64,000 bases of DNA from positions 1-64,000 of the forward strand of contig JAZPYO010000048.1 in NCBI GenBank assembly GCA_045544195.1, in the 5' to 3' direction. This document shows positions 1 through 8,453 of this stretch, piece by piece. Position 1 is the stretch's first letter. Each line of letters opens with the position of its first letter. Source of the stretch: RGIG7213 sp045544195 (lineage in GTDB: Bacteria; Bacillota; Clostridia; Oscillospirales; CAG-272). Position numbers and translations under genes: made by a program. The notes beneath the pieces were generated by a model. That model saw nothing but the letters and a program-made list of their open reading frames with translations, was not told where the DNA came from and did not search any database.

Positions 1-25
1 ATTTAATAATTAAAAAGTTTAAGGG

Positions 26-277
26 GTGTTTATTACGGAGAAAAATTTATATAGAGATTTACTTATATATGAAACCGGAAGCACTTTTATGAGATTTCTC
101 ATATATGTAAAACATAAAATTTTAAAAAGCGAGAAGGGAGAGTGTAAAGTGCCTGATAGTGTTATTGATTCAATTTCAAGATTGGTTCTTCCCGACATAC
201 AAGTGTTTTTTGAAACAGAAGAAGGCTTGAAGGCGTATGAAGAATGGAAGGCGGATAAGCAAAAATCCAAGGTATAA
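26..277 (+). CDS. Small uncharacterised protein (83 aa)
   Basis: I do not recognise this protein. It is a short, soluble, charged sequence with no membrane segment. Its C-terminal half, including the segment LPDIQVFFETEEG and an Ala/Lys-rich end, looks like an amphipathic helical tail. The reading frame is closed upstream by TAA codons at 11-13 and 20-22, so the gene does not extend beyond the window edge in this frame. The start is uncertain: GTG at 26 has no clear ribosome binding site, while ATG at 89 has GGAAG seven bases upstream and would give 62 aa. It runs toward the tRNA-Pro gene on the other strand and the two share the hairpin at 284-308. It may be a remnant of a larger gene. Confidence 0.4.
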   Translation: MFITEKNLYRDLLIYETGSTFMRFLIYVKHKILKSEKGECKVPDSVIDSISRLVLPDIQVFFETEEGLKAYEEWKADKQKSKV

Positions 278-283
278 AAACAA

Positions 284-308
284 CAGGCAGATGGAAGCCA
301 TCTGCCTG
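284..308 (-). terminator. Hairpin terminator after tRNA-Pro
   Basis: An 11-bp perfect stem (CAGGCAGATGG at 284-294 with its complement at 298-308) and a 3-base loop. Read on the minus strand it is followed by TTGTTTTTA, which fits an intrinsic terminator for the tRNA gene. It also lies just past the stop of the small plus-strand gene, so it could serve both directions. Confidence 0.75.
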
Positions 309-378
309 TATCTAATCATAAAAAGAAGAATACCCCAAACGTATCTCCTACAAGATAAATGTTCGGATTATTCTTCCG

Positions 379-455
379 TGGTCGGAGTGAGGTGATTCGA
401 ACACCCGACCTTCTGGTCCCGAACCAGACGCTCTACCAAACTGAGCCACACCCCG
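379..455 (-). tRNA. tRNA-Pro (anticodon CGG)
   Basis: A complete cloverleaf on the minus strand. The acceptor stem pairs CGGGGTG with CACTCCG (one G-T pair), the discriminator is A, and CCA is encoded. The anticodon stem TCTGG/CCAGA encloses the loop TTCGGGA, giving anticodon CGG, which reads the proline codon CCG. The T arm carries the standard GTTCGAATC. A promoter with 17-bp spacing lies about 60 bases upstream and a hairpin terminator follows, so it is a stand-alone tRNA gene. Confidence 0.97.
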
Positions 456-509
456 ATATTCTATCATATGATCGATTTCGGATCTTTACAATAATCAAAA
501 CGTGCTGAT

Positions 510-538
510 ATTTTATCACATCATCGGCGGTTTGTCAA
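510..538 (-). promoter_or_regulatory. Sigma-A promoter for tRNA-Pro
   Basis: On the minus strand TTGACA (533-538) and TAAAAT (510-515) are separated by 17 bp, about 55 bases upstream of the tRNA 5' end. The -35 is a perfect match to the consensus. Confidence 0.8.
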
Positions 539-564
539 GACGGTTTTAAAAAATTTACAAAGCA

Positions 565-1359
565 TTACAGCTGTATCCTGCTTCCTGTGGGCAGATATTG
601 CAAACGGTCGTGCATTTTTTCTTTCAAAAACTCATACTGTGATGCGCCTGTGCAATGTGCTGTATAATACTGAGTATCAAATGACAGCAAGATATCCGCA
701 TATTTCGCCAGAACATCTGCATTTATCTTCGGATCGAGCTTTGTAAAATGAAAACCGCCGACAAAAGCATCCGGTCTGAAGGCTTCTAAGATATTAAGCA
801 CTCCGTTATGCGAGCATCCGCTTATCAACACACGTTTGCCATTTTCTGTTATCTGAAGATACTGCTCGTGCAAAAACGGATCAGGCACAAATTCTCCGTT
901 TCTTTTCAGCATCAGCCCATATGCGTTTTCACCGTATTTTTTCTCCTTGCCGTTAAGATAATAAAGAGTCAACTCATCATCAATACAAACGCAGCCGTCG
1001 GTAAAGAACAATCTGTCGGAGTTTTTCAGCTTTCCGTTCAGTCCGATATACTTTTCCGTACCGTTATAATGCTCGCCAAATGCGTATTTGCTTATATATA
1101 CGGGCGCTTTCTTATTCAGCTTTAAAAAAGCCTCAAGCCCGCCGCCGTGGTCATAATGACCGTGTGACAAAACAGCGATATCTACCGCTTGCAGCTCTGC
1201 ATTCAACTGCTGTGCATTTTTTATAAAAGCATCTGTCTGTCCCATATCAAAAAGAATATTATGGCTTTTTGTCTGTATATACAGACTCAATCCGTGCTCG
1301 CACGTCAGTCCTTCGTCATATGCAGTATTCTCTGCCAGAGTTATGATATTCATATTCAT
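565..1359 (-). CDS. MBL-fold metallo-hydrolase
   Basis: A metallo-beta-lactamase-fold protein of 264 aa. The metal-binding motif HGHYDHGGG is at residues 66-74 (His66, His68, Asp70, His71), after an N-terminal beta-strand region ending in LFDMG. A further histidine lies in the GCSHNG segment near residue 182, and GGFH is near residue 202. The overall pattern is that of the archaeal/clostridial group often annotated as 7,8-dihydropterin-6-yl-methyl-4-(beta-D-ribofuranosyl)aminobenzene 5'-phosphate synthase-like, but most bacterial members have no proven substrate, so I call only the fold. It is a single cytosolic gene with a consensus promoter (1386-1414) and no obvious terminator before the downstream tRNA promoter. 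It is divergent from the acyltransferase cluster. Confidence 0.88.
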   Translation of the reverse strand: MNMNIITLAENTAYDEGLTCEHGLSLYIQTKSHNILFDMGQTDAFIKNAQQLNAELQAVDIAVLSHGHYDHGGGLEAFLKLNKKAPVYISKYAFGEHYNGTEKYIGLNGKLKNSDRLFFTDGCVCIDDELTLYYLNGKEKKYGENAYGLMLKRNGEFVPDPFLHEQYLQITENGKRVLISGCSHNGVLNILEAFRPDAFVGGFHFTKLDPKINADVLAKYADILLSFDTQYYTAHCTGASQYEFLKEKMHDRLQYLPTGSRIQL

Positions 1360-1385
1360 TCTTCCTTTCGCACGGCAATGACACC

Positions 1386-1414
1386 ATTATATACGCGATT
1401 TTTGCTTATGTCAA
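1386..1414 (-). promoter_or_regulatory. Sigma-A promoter for the MBL gene
   Basis: Minus-strand TTGACA (1409-1414) and TATAAT (1386-1391) with 17 bp spacing, a full consensus promoter ending about 27 bases before the start codon. In the same divergent gap a plus-strand TATAAT at 1499-1504 may serve the acyltransferase cluster, but no good -35 accompanies it. Confidence 0.85.
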
Positions 1415-1552
1415 CCGTAAATCCGTTTTTTCAACAACCGTTTATTTTTCAATACACTTTTTTAACATATGAGAAACTCACATTCAAAAAATATATGATA
1501 TAATTGCAAATGTTTTGTTAATAATACCTTCTCGTATCTGATCGGAGGAAAT

Positions 1553-2338
1553 TTGAAAAGCAAAAAACCGAAGATAATATATTACAGCGATGAAATGAAT
1601 GACGAATTTTCGAGTGCCAAAATAACCGCCAGAGAGATAGGCGACGACTACGTATACATTCACTCATCGCCTTTCAAGAGGATCACCCATTTTTTCTGGT
1701 ACAGGATCGTTGCTTTACCGATAGCATCTGTATATCTCAAGCTGTCGTTTCATCACAGTATAAAAAACAGAAGCGTGCTTAAGCCATACAGAAAAAAAGG
1801 TTATTTTTTGTTCGGAAATCACACACAGGATATTGCCGATGCCTTAATACCGACATTGACTGTTTTTCCGAAGCAAGCGTACGTTATCGTTCATCCGAAT
1901 AACGTATCTATGCCGTTTTTGGGCAGAGTTACCCCATCTATGGGTGCATTGCCACTGCCTGATACAAAAAAAGCATCGCGCAATTTTTTACATGCGATAG
2001 ATCAACGGTACAGCGAAAACCACTGTATCATGATATACCCCGAGGCGCACATCTGGCCTTATTACACAAAGATACGTCCTTTTTCGGAGGATTCGTTTTA
2101 CTACCCGTTAAAGCACAACGCACCTGTTTTTTGCTTTACAAATACATATCAGAAACGAAGGTTTTCCAAAAAACCGAAGATAGTAACGTATGTTGACGGT
2201 CCGTTTTTTCCGAGCAGCGATTCTTCGGCCCGTCAGGCGCGCAAGCAGCTGCGCGATGCGGTTTACGCTTGTATGACGGAGCGATCCAAAAATTCAGACG
2301 TCGAATATATTCAATACATAAAGAAGGATAAAGCCTGA
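1553..2338 (+). CDS. PlsC-type lysophospholipid acyltransferase family protein
   Basis: A 1-acyl-glycerol-3-phosphate acyltransferase-like protein of 261 aa. Acyl transfer to a lipid or glycolipid at the inner membrane face is the expected role. Motif I is GNHTQDIADA near residue 93; here the Asp is six positions after His (HX5D) rather than the usual five (HX4D). The motif II region is near residue 125 and motif III YPEAHIWPYY near residue 163. One hydrophobic stretch near residues 45-65 may be a membrane anchor. Start TTG is chosen because TCGGAGGA lies at the right distance. Its TGA overlaps the ATG of the next glycosyltransferase (TGATG), so the two are translationally coupled. Neighbours suggest a glycolipid substrate; this is inference. 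Confidence 0.85.
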   Translation: MKSKKPKIIYYSDEMNDEFSSAKITAREIGDDYVYIHSSPFKRITHFFWYRIVALPIASVYLKLSFHHSIKNRSVLKPYRKKGYFLFGNHTQDIADALIPTLTVFPKQAYVIVHPNNVSMPFLGRVTPSMGALPLPDTKKASRNFLHAIDQRYSENHCIMIYPEAHIWPYYTKIRPFSEDSFYYPLKHNAPVFCFTNTYQKRRFSKKPKIVTYVDGPFFPSSDSSARQARKQLRDAVYACMTERSKNSDVEYIQYIKKDKA

Positions 2339-3177
2339 TGATAAACATACTTTTCGCCGGAAACCACGGGGTTTTTGACGGTATGCTTACGTGCGCACTT
2401 TCCATTTTCAAGCGCAGCCAGCTTAAAGAGAATGTTGCATTTTTCGTTCTTACAATGGACGTGTCGCACATTTCACCGTCATATACGCCCATCACCGACT
2501 CTCAAATATCATTTTTCGAAAGCGTAATACGGCAATACGGCGATCACAGTGTAAAAAAAATAGACGTGACAGAGCTATATATGGCGGAATTTTCCGGATG
2601 TCCAAACGAAAATGCATATTGCTCGCCTTACACACTCATCCGTCTTTTTGCGGACAAGATCGACGGCATTCCCGATAAAATACTGTATCTGGATGTTGAC
2701 ATAATGTTCAACCGAGACATACATCTGCTTTACGATACAGATGTAAGCGGCGTTGAATACGCTGCAGCGCGGGATCATTACGGAAAATACCTTTTAAATC
2801 CAAACTACATCAATGCGGGTGTTTTACTGTTCAACTTAGGATATATGAAAGAAACGGGCATTCTCGAAAAAGCGCGTAAGCTGATAAAAACAAAGAAGCT
2901 GACATTTGCCGACCAGAGCGCCATTATACGATCCACAACGAAGAAAAAAATGCTGCCTCAGCGATTCAACGATCAGAAATTCCTGCATAGGCATACTGTC
3001 GTAAGACATTTTTCAAAAAGACTGTTTTACCTTCCATATCCGCACACAGACAATATAAAGCAATGGCAGGTAAGTAAGGTGCATAAGGTATTCGGATATT
3101 ACGAATTTGACGATATACTTTACGAATATATCTATTTAAAGAGAAAATACGCTCAGGAGTTAACCAATGAGTCATAA
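2338..3177 (+). CDS. Family 8 glycosyltransferase
   Basis: A GT8-type retaining nucleotide-sugar transferase (279 aa), by family expected to use Mn2+ and UDP-sugars in the cytoplasm. The N-terminal Rossmann-like start is INILFAGN. The metal/UDP-binding DXD is the DVD of YLDVDIMFNRD near residue 120, and the acceptor-side NAGVLLFN motif follows near residue 161. The usual HxxGxxKPW near the C-terminus is not recognisable: only a His and IKQWQ are present, so acceptor handling may differ. The start overlaps the upstream acyltransferase stop, and its own stop overlaps the next gene by 11 bases, placing it in the middle of a tight three-gene operon. Confidence 0.86.
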   Translation: MINILFAGNHGVFDGMLTCALSIFKRSQLKENVAFFVLTMDVSHISPSYTPITDSQISFFESVIRQYGDHSVKKIDVTELYMAEFSGCPNENAYCSPYTLIRLFADKIDGIPDKILYLDVDIMFNRDIHLLYDTDVSGVEYAAARDHYGKYLLNPNYINAGVLLFNLGYMKETGILEKARKLIKTKKLTFADQSAIIRSTTKKKMLPQRFNDQKFLHRHTVVRHFSKRLFYLPYPHTDNIKQWQVSKVHKVFGYYEFDDILYEYIYLKRKYAQELTNES

Positions 3178-4924
3178 AACAATACACATTTTCTACGCTT
3201 GCGATGAAAATTTTTTGAAATATACTGTCGTTTCCATAACATCGCTCATAGAAAATGCGTCGAAAAAATATAACTACAAAATACATATTCTGCATACGGA
3301 CATACATTCCGAAGCGAAAAAGCTCATATCCGATCTGAAAAGCGATCGGTTTGACATCACGTTTGACGATGTAACATCGTATCTTTTGTCGCTCAAGGAT
3401 AAGCTGCCGATAAGAGACTACTATACGAAAACAACGTATTTCCGTCTTTTTATAGCAGAAATGTATCCCAAAATACAAAAAGCAGTTTACATTGATTCCG
3501 ACACGGTAATTCAAGGCGATATATCCGAATTCTACAACGAGGATGTAAGCAAGCATTACATCGGCGCGTGCGTTGAGCGTGTAATGGTGCAGACGGATAT
3601 TTTCGGCACATATGTTGAAAAGGTCATCGGTATAGACAGAAATAAATTTTTTAACGCGGGCGTTCTGCTTATCAACTGCAAAAAATTCCGTAGCGAATAC
3701 GTTCTTGAGCAGTTTATTGAATTACTCGGTCAGTACAGCTTTGTTGTAACACAGGATGAGGACTATCTCAATGTCATCTGCAAGGATAAGGTCAAGTACA
3801 TTGATTCCATATGGAATACGCAAACATATCTCGTTGCACCTTATTCTGCAAGCGAAGCGAAGCTGATACACTACATAATGCAAAACAAGCCCTGGCATTA
3901 CAAGGGCTGTATGTATGAGGATGTGTTCTGGCGTTATGCTGAAAAAACAGCTTGCTACAAGGATATTGTAAAGGAGCTTGAAGGATATACGGAAGCGGAG
4001 CGTCAAAGAGATGCTGTGGCTATCGCGCGTCTTGCGCAGACTGCACAGGACGAGATAGACCGTGAGGACAACTACTTAAACGCCGTAGTCCGTGCATCGC
4101 TCGCCCCCGACAGACTTCAGGTGCTTAAAAAAATTGAGCTTTACGAGCGTGAGGGCAGATTTGACGAGGACGTTGAAGAAGATCCCCCCGCCCCCGTTCT
4201 GTTGCCCGACAAGATCGAATACATAAAAAAAGACCCCGTATCGAAAATAAAGACCGCCATTGCATACGCTGTTGCGCATATGTTTGTAAACAAGCAGATC
4301 AAGGCAAAAAATCTCATTATGAAAGAGATAAAGGGACTTGAAAACATCAATGCCCTGCAAAGCGGTGCGATCATCACGTGCAATCATTTCAACGCCTTTG
4401 ACAGCTTTGCAATGCAGCTGACGTACGAGGCGTCAAGCCAGAGGAAAAGGAAGTTTTACAGGATAATACGTGAGGGAAATTACACGGGATTTCCCGGATT
4501 TTACGGCTTTCTTATGAGAAATTGCGACACTCTGCCGCTTTCCTCAAACAGCAGAACGATGAGAAAATTCGTAAGAGCCACGGATACTATTCTGCAAAAC
4601 GGAGATTTCATTCTTGTTTATCCCGAGCAAAGCATGTGGTGGAATTACCGCAAGCCGAAGCCCTTGAAGGAGGGCTCATTCAGTATGGCTGTGAAAAATA
4701 AGGTTCCCGTTCTGCCGTGCTTCATAACGATGAACGACAGCAAAATAATGGGAGGCGACGGATTTTTCGTACAGGAATATACGGTGCATATATCCCCTGC
4801 AATATATCCCGATCCTTCAAAAACATACAGAGAAAACACTCAGCACGTTATGGAAGAAAACTACCGTGTGTGGAAAGAGATCTACGAAAAGGAATACGGC
4901 ATACCCCTGACGTACAACAAATAA
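3167..4924 (+). CDS. Bifunctional GT8 glycosyltransferase-PlsC acyltransferase fusion
   Basis: A 585-residue two-domain protein. Residues 1 to about 265 are a GT8 glycosyltransferase: YIDSDTVIQGD (DXD) near residue 110, FFNAGVLLIN near 163, and HYIMQNKPWHYKG near 237, which matches the family's C-terminal HxxxxxKPW. A charged linker (about 270-380) follows, and residues 385-575 are a PlsC acyltransferase with NHFNAFDS (true HX4D) near 405, a substrate loop near 440 and YPEQSMWWNY near 485. GT8 and PlsC are normally separate proteins; the fusion, downstream of separate PlsC and GT8 genes, suggests that sugar transfer and acylation act on one substrate, such as an acylated glycolipid. No transmembrane helix is obvious. 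There is no sign of a frameshift. Confidence 0.87.
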   Translation: MSHKTIHIFYACDENFLKYTVVSITSLIENASKKYNYKIHILHTDIHSEAKKLISDLKSDRFDITFDDVTSYLLSLKDKLPIRDYYTKTTYFRLFIAEMYPKIQKAVYIDSDTVIQGDISEFYNEDVSKHYIGACVERVMVQTDIFGTYVEKVIGIDRNKFFNAGVLLINCKKFRSEYVLEQFIELLGQYSFVVTQDEDYLNVICKDKVKYIDSIWNTQTYLVAPYSASEAKLIHYIMQNKPWHYKGCMYEDVFWRYAEKTACYKDIVKELEGYTEAERQRDAVAIARLAQTAQDEIDREDNYLNAVVRASLAPDRLQVLKKIELYEREGRFDEDVEEDPPAPVLLPDKIEYIKKDPVSKIKTAIAYAVAHMFVNKQIKAKNLIMKEIKGLENINALQSGAIITCNHFNAFDSFAMQLTYEASSQRKRKFYRIIREGNYTGFPGFYGFLMRNCDTLPLSSNSRTMRKFVRATDTILQNGDFILVYPEQSMWWNYRKPKPLKEGSFSMAVKNKVPVLPCFITMNDSKIMGGDGFFVQEYTVHISPAIYPDPSKTYRENTQHVMEENYRVWKEIYEKEYGIPLTYNK

Positions 4925-5036
4925 TCAATTCGTCTTTTTACGAGATACTTTTGTACAAAGTTTAATTGACAGAAGCATCAAACACCTTTGAAATTCCTAC
5001 GCTATTTAATCACAAAGCAATATGATTCCGAAAACC

Positions 5037-5065
5037 TTGACTTTTTTGTAAGTTTATGTTACACT
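5037..5065 (+). promoter_or_regulatory. Promoter for the membrane acyltransferase
   Basis: TTGACT (5037-5042), 17 bp, then TACACT (5060-5065); TATAAG follows closely as an alternative -10. It separates the acyltransferase-3 gene from the upstream glycolipid cluster. Confidence 0.55.
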
Positions 5066-5096
5066 TATAAGTAGTTTAATGAAAGGCGGATGCGAG

Positions 5097-6269
5097 GTGA
5101 ATAAAAATATCAAATTAACACATCTCGAAGGGATGAGAGCATTGATGGCGATTAATGTTTTGTTATGCCATTTTGTATGTGCTTATTATCCACAAATGTA
5201 TTTTTTAGGCAGTAAGTACGAAGGTCCCTTGACACTGTTTGCAACATCGCCCTTATCAGTACTGGTGAACGGAAATATCGCCGTTGTTTTCTTTTTTGCG
5301 TTGACCGGTTTTTTGGTAGGTAGAAGTGTATTTATTAAAAATGCCACTGCCAATGATATTTTCAATAAAGCTTTCAACCGTTACGTTCGTTTGCTTCCGA
5401 TAGTTGTTATTTCAACATTCTTCACTTTTCTTACTATGAAGTTTGGTTTACAGAGTCATCTGGACATAGTAAACGAAAATGTAAACATTAATTTTCTATC
5501 AGAATATTGTAATTTTGACGCAACTATCATCAACCTGATTTCCAATTCTTTTTTCAATCCATTTATAACGAACAGTGCATATATCGGACCATTTTGGACT
5601 ATAAAATATGAGTTTTGGGGATATATTGTTGTATTCATATTGGCGTTGTCACTAAAGGAATCCCGCTTGAGAAGAATTGGATATATAGTAACCGCAATAA
5701 TTTTCGGCTTATGTCTTGATACATACTATAGTATATTTGTATTAGGGCTTTTTGTGGCAGATCTTGAATTTAACCGCACACCCGCAATATTTGATAAATA
5801 CTATTCCAAATTGTTGACAAACAAAATCTTTGTTTTGTGTTGTTTTTTCGCTTCAACATATTTTTCGTGCTGCCCCCTTTATGAAAACAATCCGTTGTAT
5901 GCATTTTGGTTCAAAATTCCCGTCGTTCACTCCAATTTGCTACGAGGTCTCGGCATGGCTATGTTTATATACGTATGTATGCATTCGGGGGTTCTCCAAA
6001 AAGTATTATCGTTTAAACCTCTGACCTTTTTGGGAGAAATGTCTTTCGAAACATACGCTATTCACTGGCCGCTTATGCTTACTTGTCAAGCAGCATTATT
6101 CCTCAATTTTGAAAAACATTTTAAATATGATATTGCGGCATTGTTGGCGTTCGTGATAACCGTAATAGTTATTTACATTGCGTCATTTGTACTTAATATC
6201 ATTGTAAAAAAAATCAATAAAGCAATTTCGTACTTGCAAAGCAAATGCATCTACAAATTGACCGTATAG
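5097..6269 (+). CDS. Acyltransferase family 3 (OafA/YrhL-like) membrane protein
   Basis: An integral membrane O-acyltransferase of about 390 aa. The N-terminal signature LEGMRALMAINVLLCHF (His near residue 24) is the family's LxGxRxxA...H motif, and about ten hydrophobic helices follow through to the C-terminus. Family members O-acetylate or otherwise acylate surface polysaccharides, peptidoglycan or antibiotics. I prefer GTG at 5097, preceded by AAAGGCGGA, over ATG at 5079. The coding sequence is visibly richer in A/T than its neighbours, with many TTT, ATT and AAT codons, which suggests separate origin. It has its own promoter and is followed by a hairpin, so it is monocistronic. The acceptor cannot be told from sequence. 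Confidence 0.88.
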   Translation: MNKNIKLTHLEGMRALMAINVLLCHFVCAYYPQMYFLGSKYEGPLTLFATSPLSVLVNGNIAVVFFFALTGFLVGRSVFIKNATANDIFNKAFNRYVRLLPIVVISTFFTFLTMKFGLQSHLDIVNENVNINFLSEYCNFDATIINLISNSFFNPFITNSAYIGPFWTIKYEFWGYIVVFILALSLKESRLRRIGYIVTAIIFGLCLDTYYSIFVLGLFVADLEFNRTPAIFDKYYSKLLTNKIFVLCCFFASTYFSCCPLYENNPLYAFWFKIPVVHSNLLRGLGMAMFIYVCMHSGVLQKVLSFKPLTFLGEMSFETYAIHWPLMLTCQAALFLNFEKHFKYDIAALLAFVITVIVIYIASFVLNIIVKKINKAISYLQSKCIYKLTV

Positions 6270-6339
6270 CCAACTTGCTTTTTTTGCATATATCAATGAC
6301 AGCTATTTTAATACATACGAATAATACCATATAAATACT

Positions 6340-6376
6340 AACACCGCTAACCGCCTATTTGGCAGTTAGCGGTGTT
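6340..6376. terminator. Bidirectional hairpin between convergent genes
   Basis: A 12-bp stem (AACACCGCTAAC at 6340-6351, complement at 6365-6376) with a 13-base loop, between the acyltransferase and the HAD gene that converge on it. The T tracts on both sides are short, so it is a likely but not strong terminator. Confidence 0.6.
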
Positions 6377-6426
6377 TGTTACACAGTATCATACTGTATA
6401 ATTCGGCTTGTGTTTTCACACTGCGG

Positions 6427-7062
6427 TCATTTTGACAGTATAGCGTAAAGCTCCTTGATGCTTTCGGCTGTACTGTCGGCATTTTTTATCAGCTCATCAC
6501 AGTCACCGTATCCCCACAGCACAGCTATAACGGGGATCTTACATATACGCGCGCCCTCGACATCCGACATCGTATCTCCGACCATAACGATATTATCGAG
6601 ATTTTGGCAGCTTTGCATAAGGTGTTGAATGACCTGGTGCTTTTCCCGCCTTGTTCCGTCATCTCCTGCCCCGCAGATACATTCAAAATACTCATAAAGT
6701 CCGAAATGACCAAGTATCTGTACAGACACCGTCTGAGGCTTTGCGGTAGCTATAAACAGTCTGTGACCGTCATTTTTAAGGTTTGACAGAAGGCTTTCGA
6801 TATTGTCATACGGTCGGTTTTCAAATTTTCCCACCGTATTATATCTTCTTCGGTAGACCTTTATCGCCTCGTCAATTTTGTCATCAGGAATACCGAATTT
6901 TTCAAAGCTCTTATACAGCGGCGGCCCGACGAACGAACGCAGCTCACGTCTGTCGGGCGCTTGCATACCGAAATGCTCAAACACAGCCTCTGCGCATTTC
7001 ATTATTCCCTCGCCCGAATCCGTCAGCGTTCCGTCAAGGTCAAAAAATATACATCTTTTCAT
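6427..7062 (-). CDS. HAD-family hydrolase (phosphoglycolate phosphatase-like)
   Basis: A HAD-superfamily phosphatase of 211 aa with a helical cap. Motif I is FFDLDGTLTDS at residues 6-16 (catalytic Asp at 8 and 10), motif II FIATAKP near 103, and motif IV MVGDTMSDVEGA near 165. Together these match the Gph/PgmB-like subgroup that hydrolyses small phosphomonoesters. It follows the DUF1343 gene by a few bases. ATG at 7062 is preferred, but a TTG at 7071 overlapping the upstream stop is possible. Pairing with a NamZ-like muramidase hints at a sugar phosphate substrate, but that is only context. Confidence 0.87.
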   Translation of the reverse strand: MKRCIFFDLDGTLTDSGEGIMKCAEAVFEHFGMQAPDRRELRSFVGPPLYKSFEKFGIPDDKIDEAIKVYRRRYNTVGKFENRPYDNIESLLSNLKNDGHRLFIATAKPQTVSVQILGHFGLYEYFECICGAGDDGTRREKHQVIQHLMQSCQNLDNIVMVGDTMSDVEGARICKIPVIAVLWGYGDCDELIKNADSTAESIKELYAILSK

Positions 7063-7067
7063 ATTTA

Positions 7068-8240
7068 TCAATACAGAAGATACTTTGCATTTCTTTTTGC
7101 AAAGTCCTCAGCCTGCGCGTTCCATTTGTCCATTATTTCATCAGCAGAGAGAATACCGTCACGCACATCCGTATTTCCCGTAGAAAGATCTATGTGGTAA
7201 TGCGCTCCCTCCTTTGACGGCTGTCTGAATGAAAACTCTTTCGGATACATCCTTTGAGCAGTGCGTATGAGGGTAACTCCCGTTCTTACAGGCTCAAATA
7301 CATCTCTGTCTGTAACGTGAAGATTTACGCCGCACACAAGCTCTCCCGGGTATTTTGAAAAAGACGGAATAAACAATGCGGGGCTGAATTTCACTCCCTT
7401 TAGCCCTGCGCCGTTCATCTCCCTTGTAAAATCGTAAGGATCGATATACGGCGCGCCGACTGACGTAAACGGGCTCGTCGTTCCTCTGCCCTCTGACATA
7501 TTAGTTCCCGAAAGCATACACGTTCCGTTGTATACCACTATCGATTCCATAGTAGGCAGGTTAGGACTCGGCTTAACGAACGGTATCTGCGTATTTTCAA
7601 AATACATATCACGGCTCCAGCCATTCATTTCGACCACGTGCAGATCACACCCTATTCCGTACTCGCCGTTATAGAACCGCGCAAGCTCGCCCAGCGTCAT
7701 ACCGTGGCGTATCGGAACGCTCGTCATACCGATATACGATGAATACTTCATATCAAGGCAGTTGCCCTCGACTCTGCCGCCGATGGGGTTAGGTCTGTCA
7801 AGCAGGACAAGCGGCTTTTTTACCTTTGCGCACGTCTGCATTGCGCAGAACAGAGTTGAAGCGTACGTAAAATAACGCGAGCCTACATCCTGCATATCAA
7901 AAACTACTATATCTATGCCGTCCATAATGCCCGTCATATCCTCGCCCTGATCTTCCTTACCGGGAACATCAAGAAAATCCTTATATAAGCTATAAGTCGG
8001 TATACCCGTATATTTATCAACGCCTCCGTCTACCTTTTCGCCCGGGCCGAGCGCCCCCCATATTCCGTGCTCAGGAGCAAGAAGCGCGGAAACGCGGAAA
8101 TTTTCCGTAAGAATATCTGCCGTATATCTGTAATCGGACGATATTCCGGACACAGCGGTTATAACGCCCAGGCGTCCGCTTTTGAGCAAAGCATTGATCC
8201 TTTCTTCTTTTATTCTGTCTATTCCGACAACTGTTGGCAT
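7068..8240 (-). CDS. DUF1343 protein, NamZ-like exo-beta-N-acetylmuramidase family
   Basis: A 390-residue protein matching the DUF1343 family. The Bacillus subtilis member NamZ (family GH171) removes MurNAc from the non-reducing end of peptidoglycan fragments. Typical elements visible are LLAPEHGIWG near residue 56, FDMQDVGSRYFTY near 116, DRPNPIGG near 148, and PSPNLPTMES followed by YNGTCMLSGTNMSEGRGT near 226-250. Unlike NamZ it has no N-terminal signal peptide, so this copy is likely cytosolic or has another role. It is the first gene of a two-gene operon with a HAD phosphatase and has a consensus promoter at 8273-8301. Confidence 0.88.
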   Translation of the reverse strand: MPTVVGIDRIKEERINALLKSGRLGVITAVSGISSDYRYTADILTENFRVSALLAPEHGIWGALGPGEKVDGGVDKYTGIPTYSLYKDFLDVPGKEDQGEDMTGIMDGIDIVVFDMQDVGSRYFTYASTLFCAMQTCAKVKKPLVLLDRPNPIGGRVEGNCLDMKYSSYIGMTSVPIRHGMTLGELARFYNGEYGIGCDLHVVEMNGWSRDMYFENTQIPFVKPSPNLPTMESIVVYNGTCMLSGTNMSEGRGTTSPFTSVGAPYIDPYDFTREMNGAGLKGVKFSPALFIPSFSKYPGELVCGVNLHVTDRDVFEPVRTGVTLIRTAQRMYPKEFSFRQPSKEGAHYHIDLSTGNTDVRDGILSADEIMDKWNAQAEDFAKRNAKYLLY

Positions 8241-8272
8241 ATCAGTATTCCTTCCTTGTATTTATCGGATAT

Positions 8273-8301
8273 ATTATAATCCGTTCTATGTCATTTGTCA
8301 A
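8273..8301 (-). promoter_or_regulatory. Sigma-A promoter for DUF1343-HAD
   Basis: Minus-strand TTGACA (8296-8301), 17 bp, TATAAT (8273-8278): full consensus. Confidence 0.85.
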
Positions 8302-8389
8302 CAACAGCCGTTCAAAAAGAAAAAACAGGCTTTAAAAGAGCATAAAATTCAAAATTTACAAGTTATTAATAATTTTTCATTTCTATCTG

Positions 8390-8418
8390 TTGCAAAGTTG
8401 ATGCCATCATAGTATAAT
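8390..8418 (+). promoter_or_regulatory. Sigma-A promoter for the yajC-SCIFF cluster
   Basis: TTGCAA (8390-8395), 17 bp, TATAAT (8413-8418). The start codon of yajC is 36 bases downstream, with AGGAG in between. Confidence 0.8.
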
Positions 8419-8453
8419 AATTAGGCATATTTAAATATAGGAGTTCAGCATCA

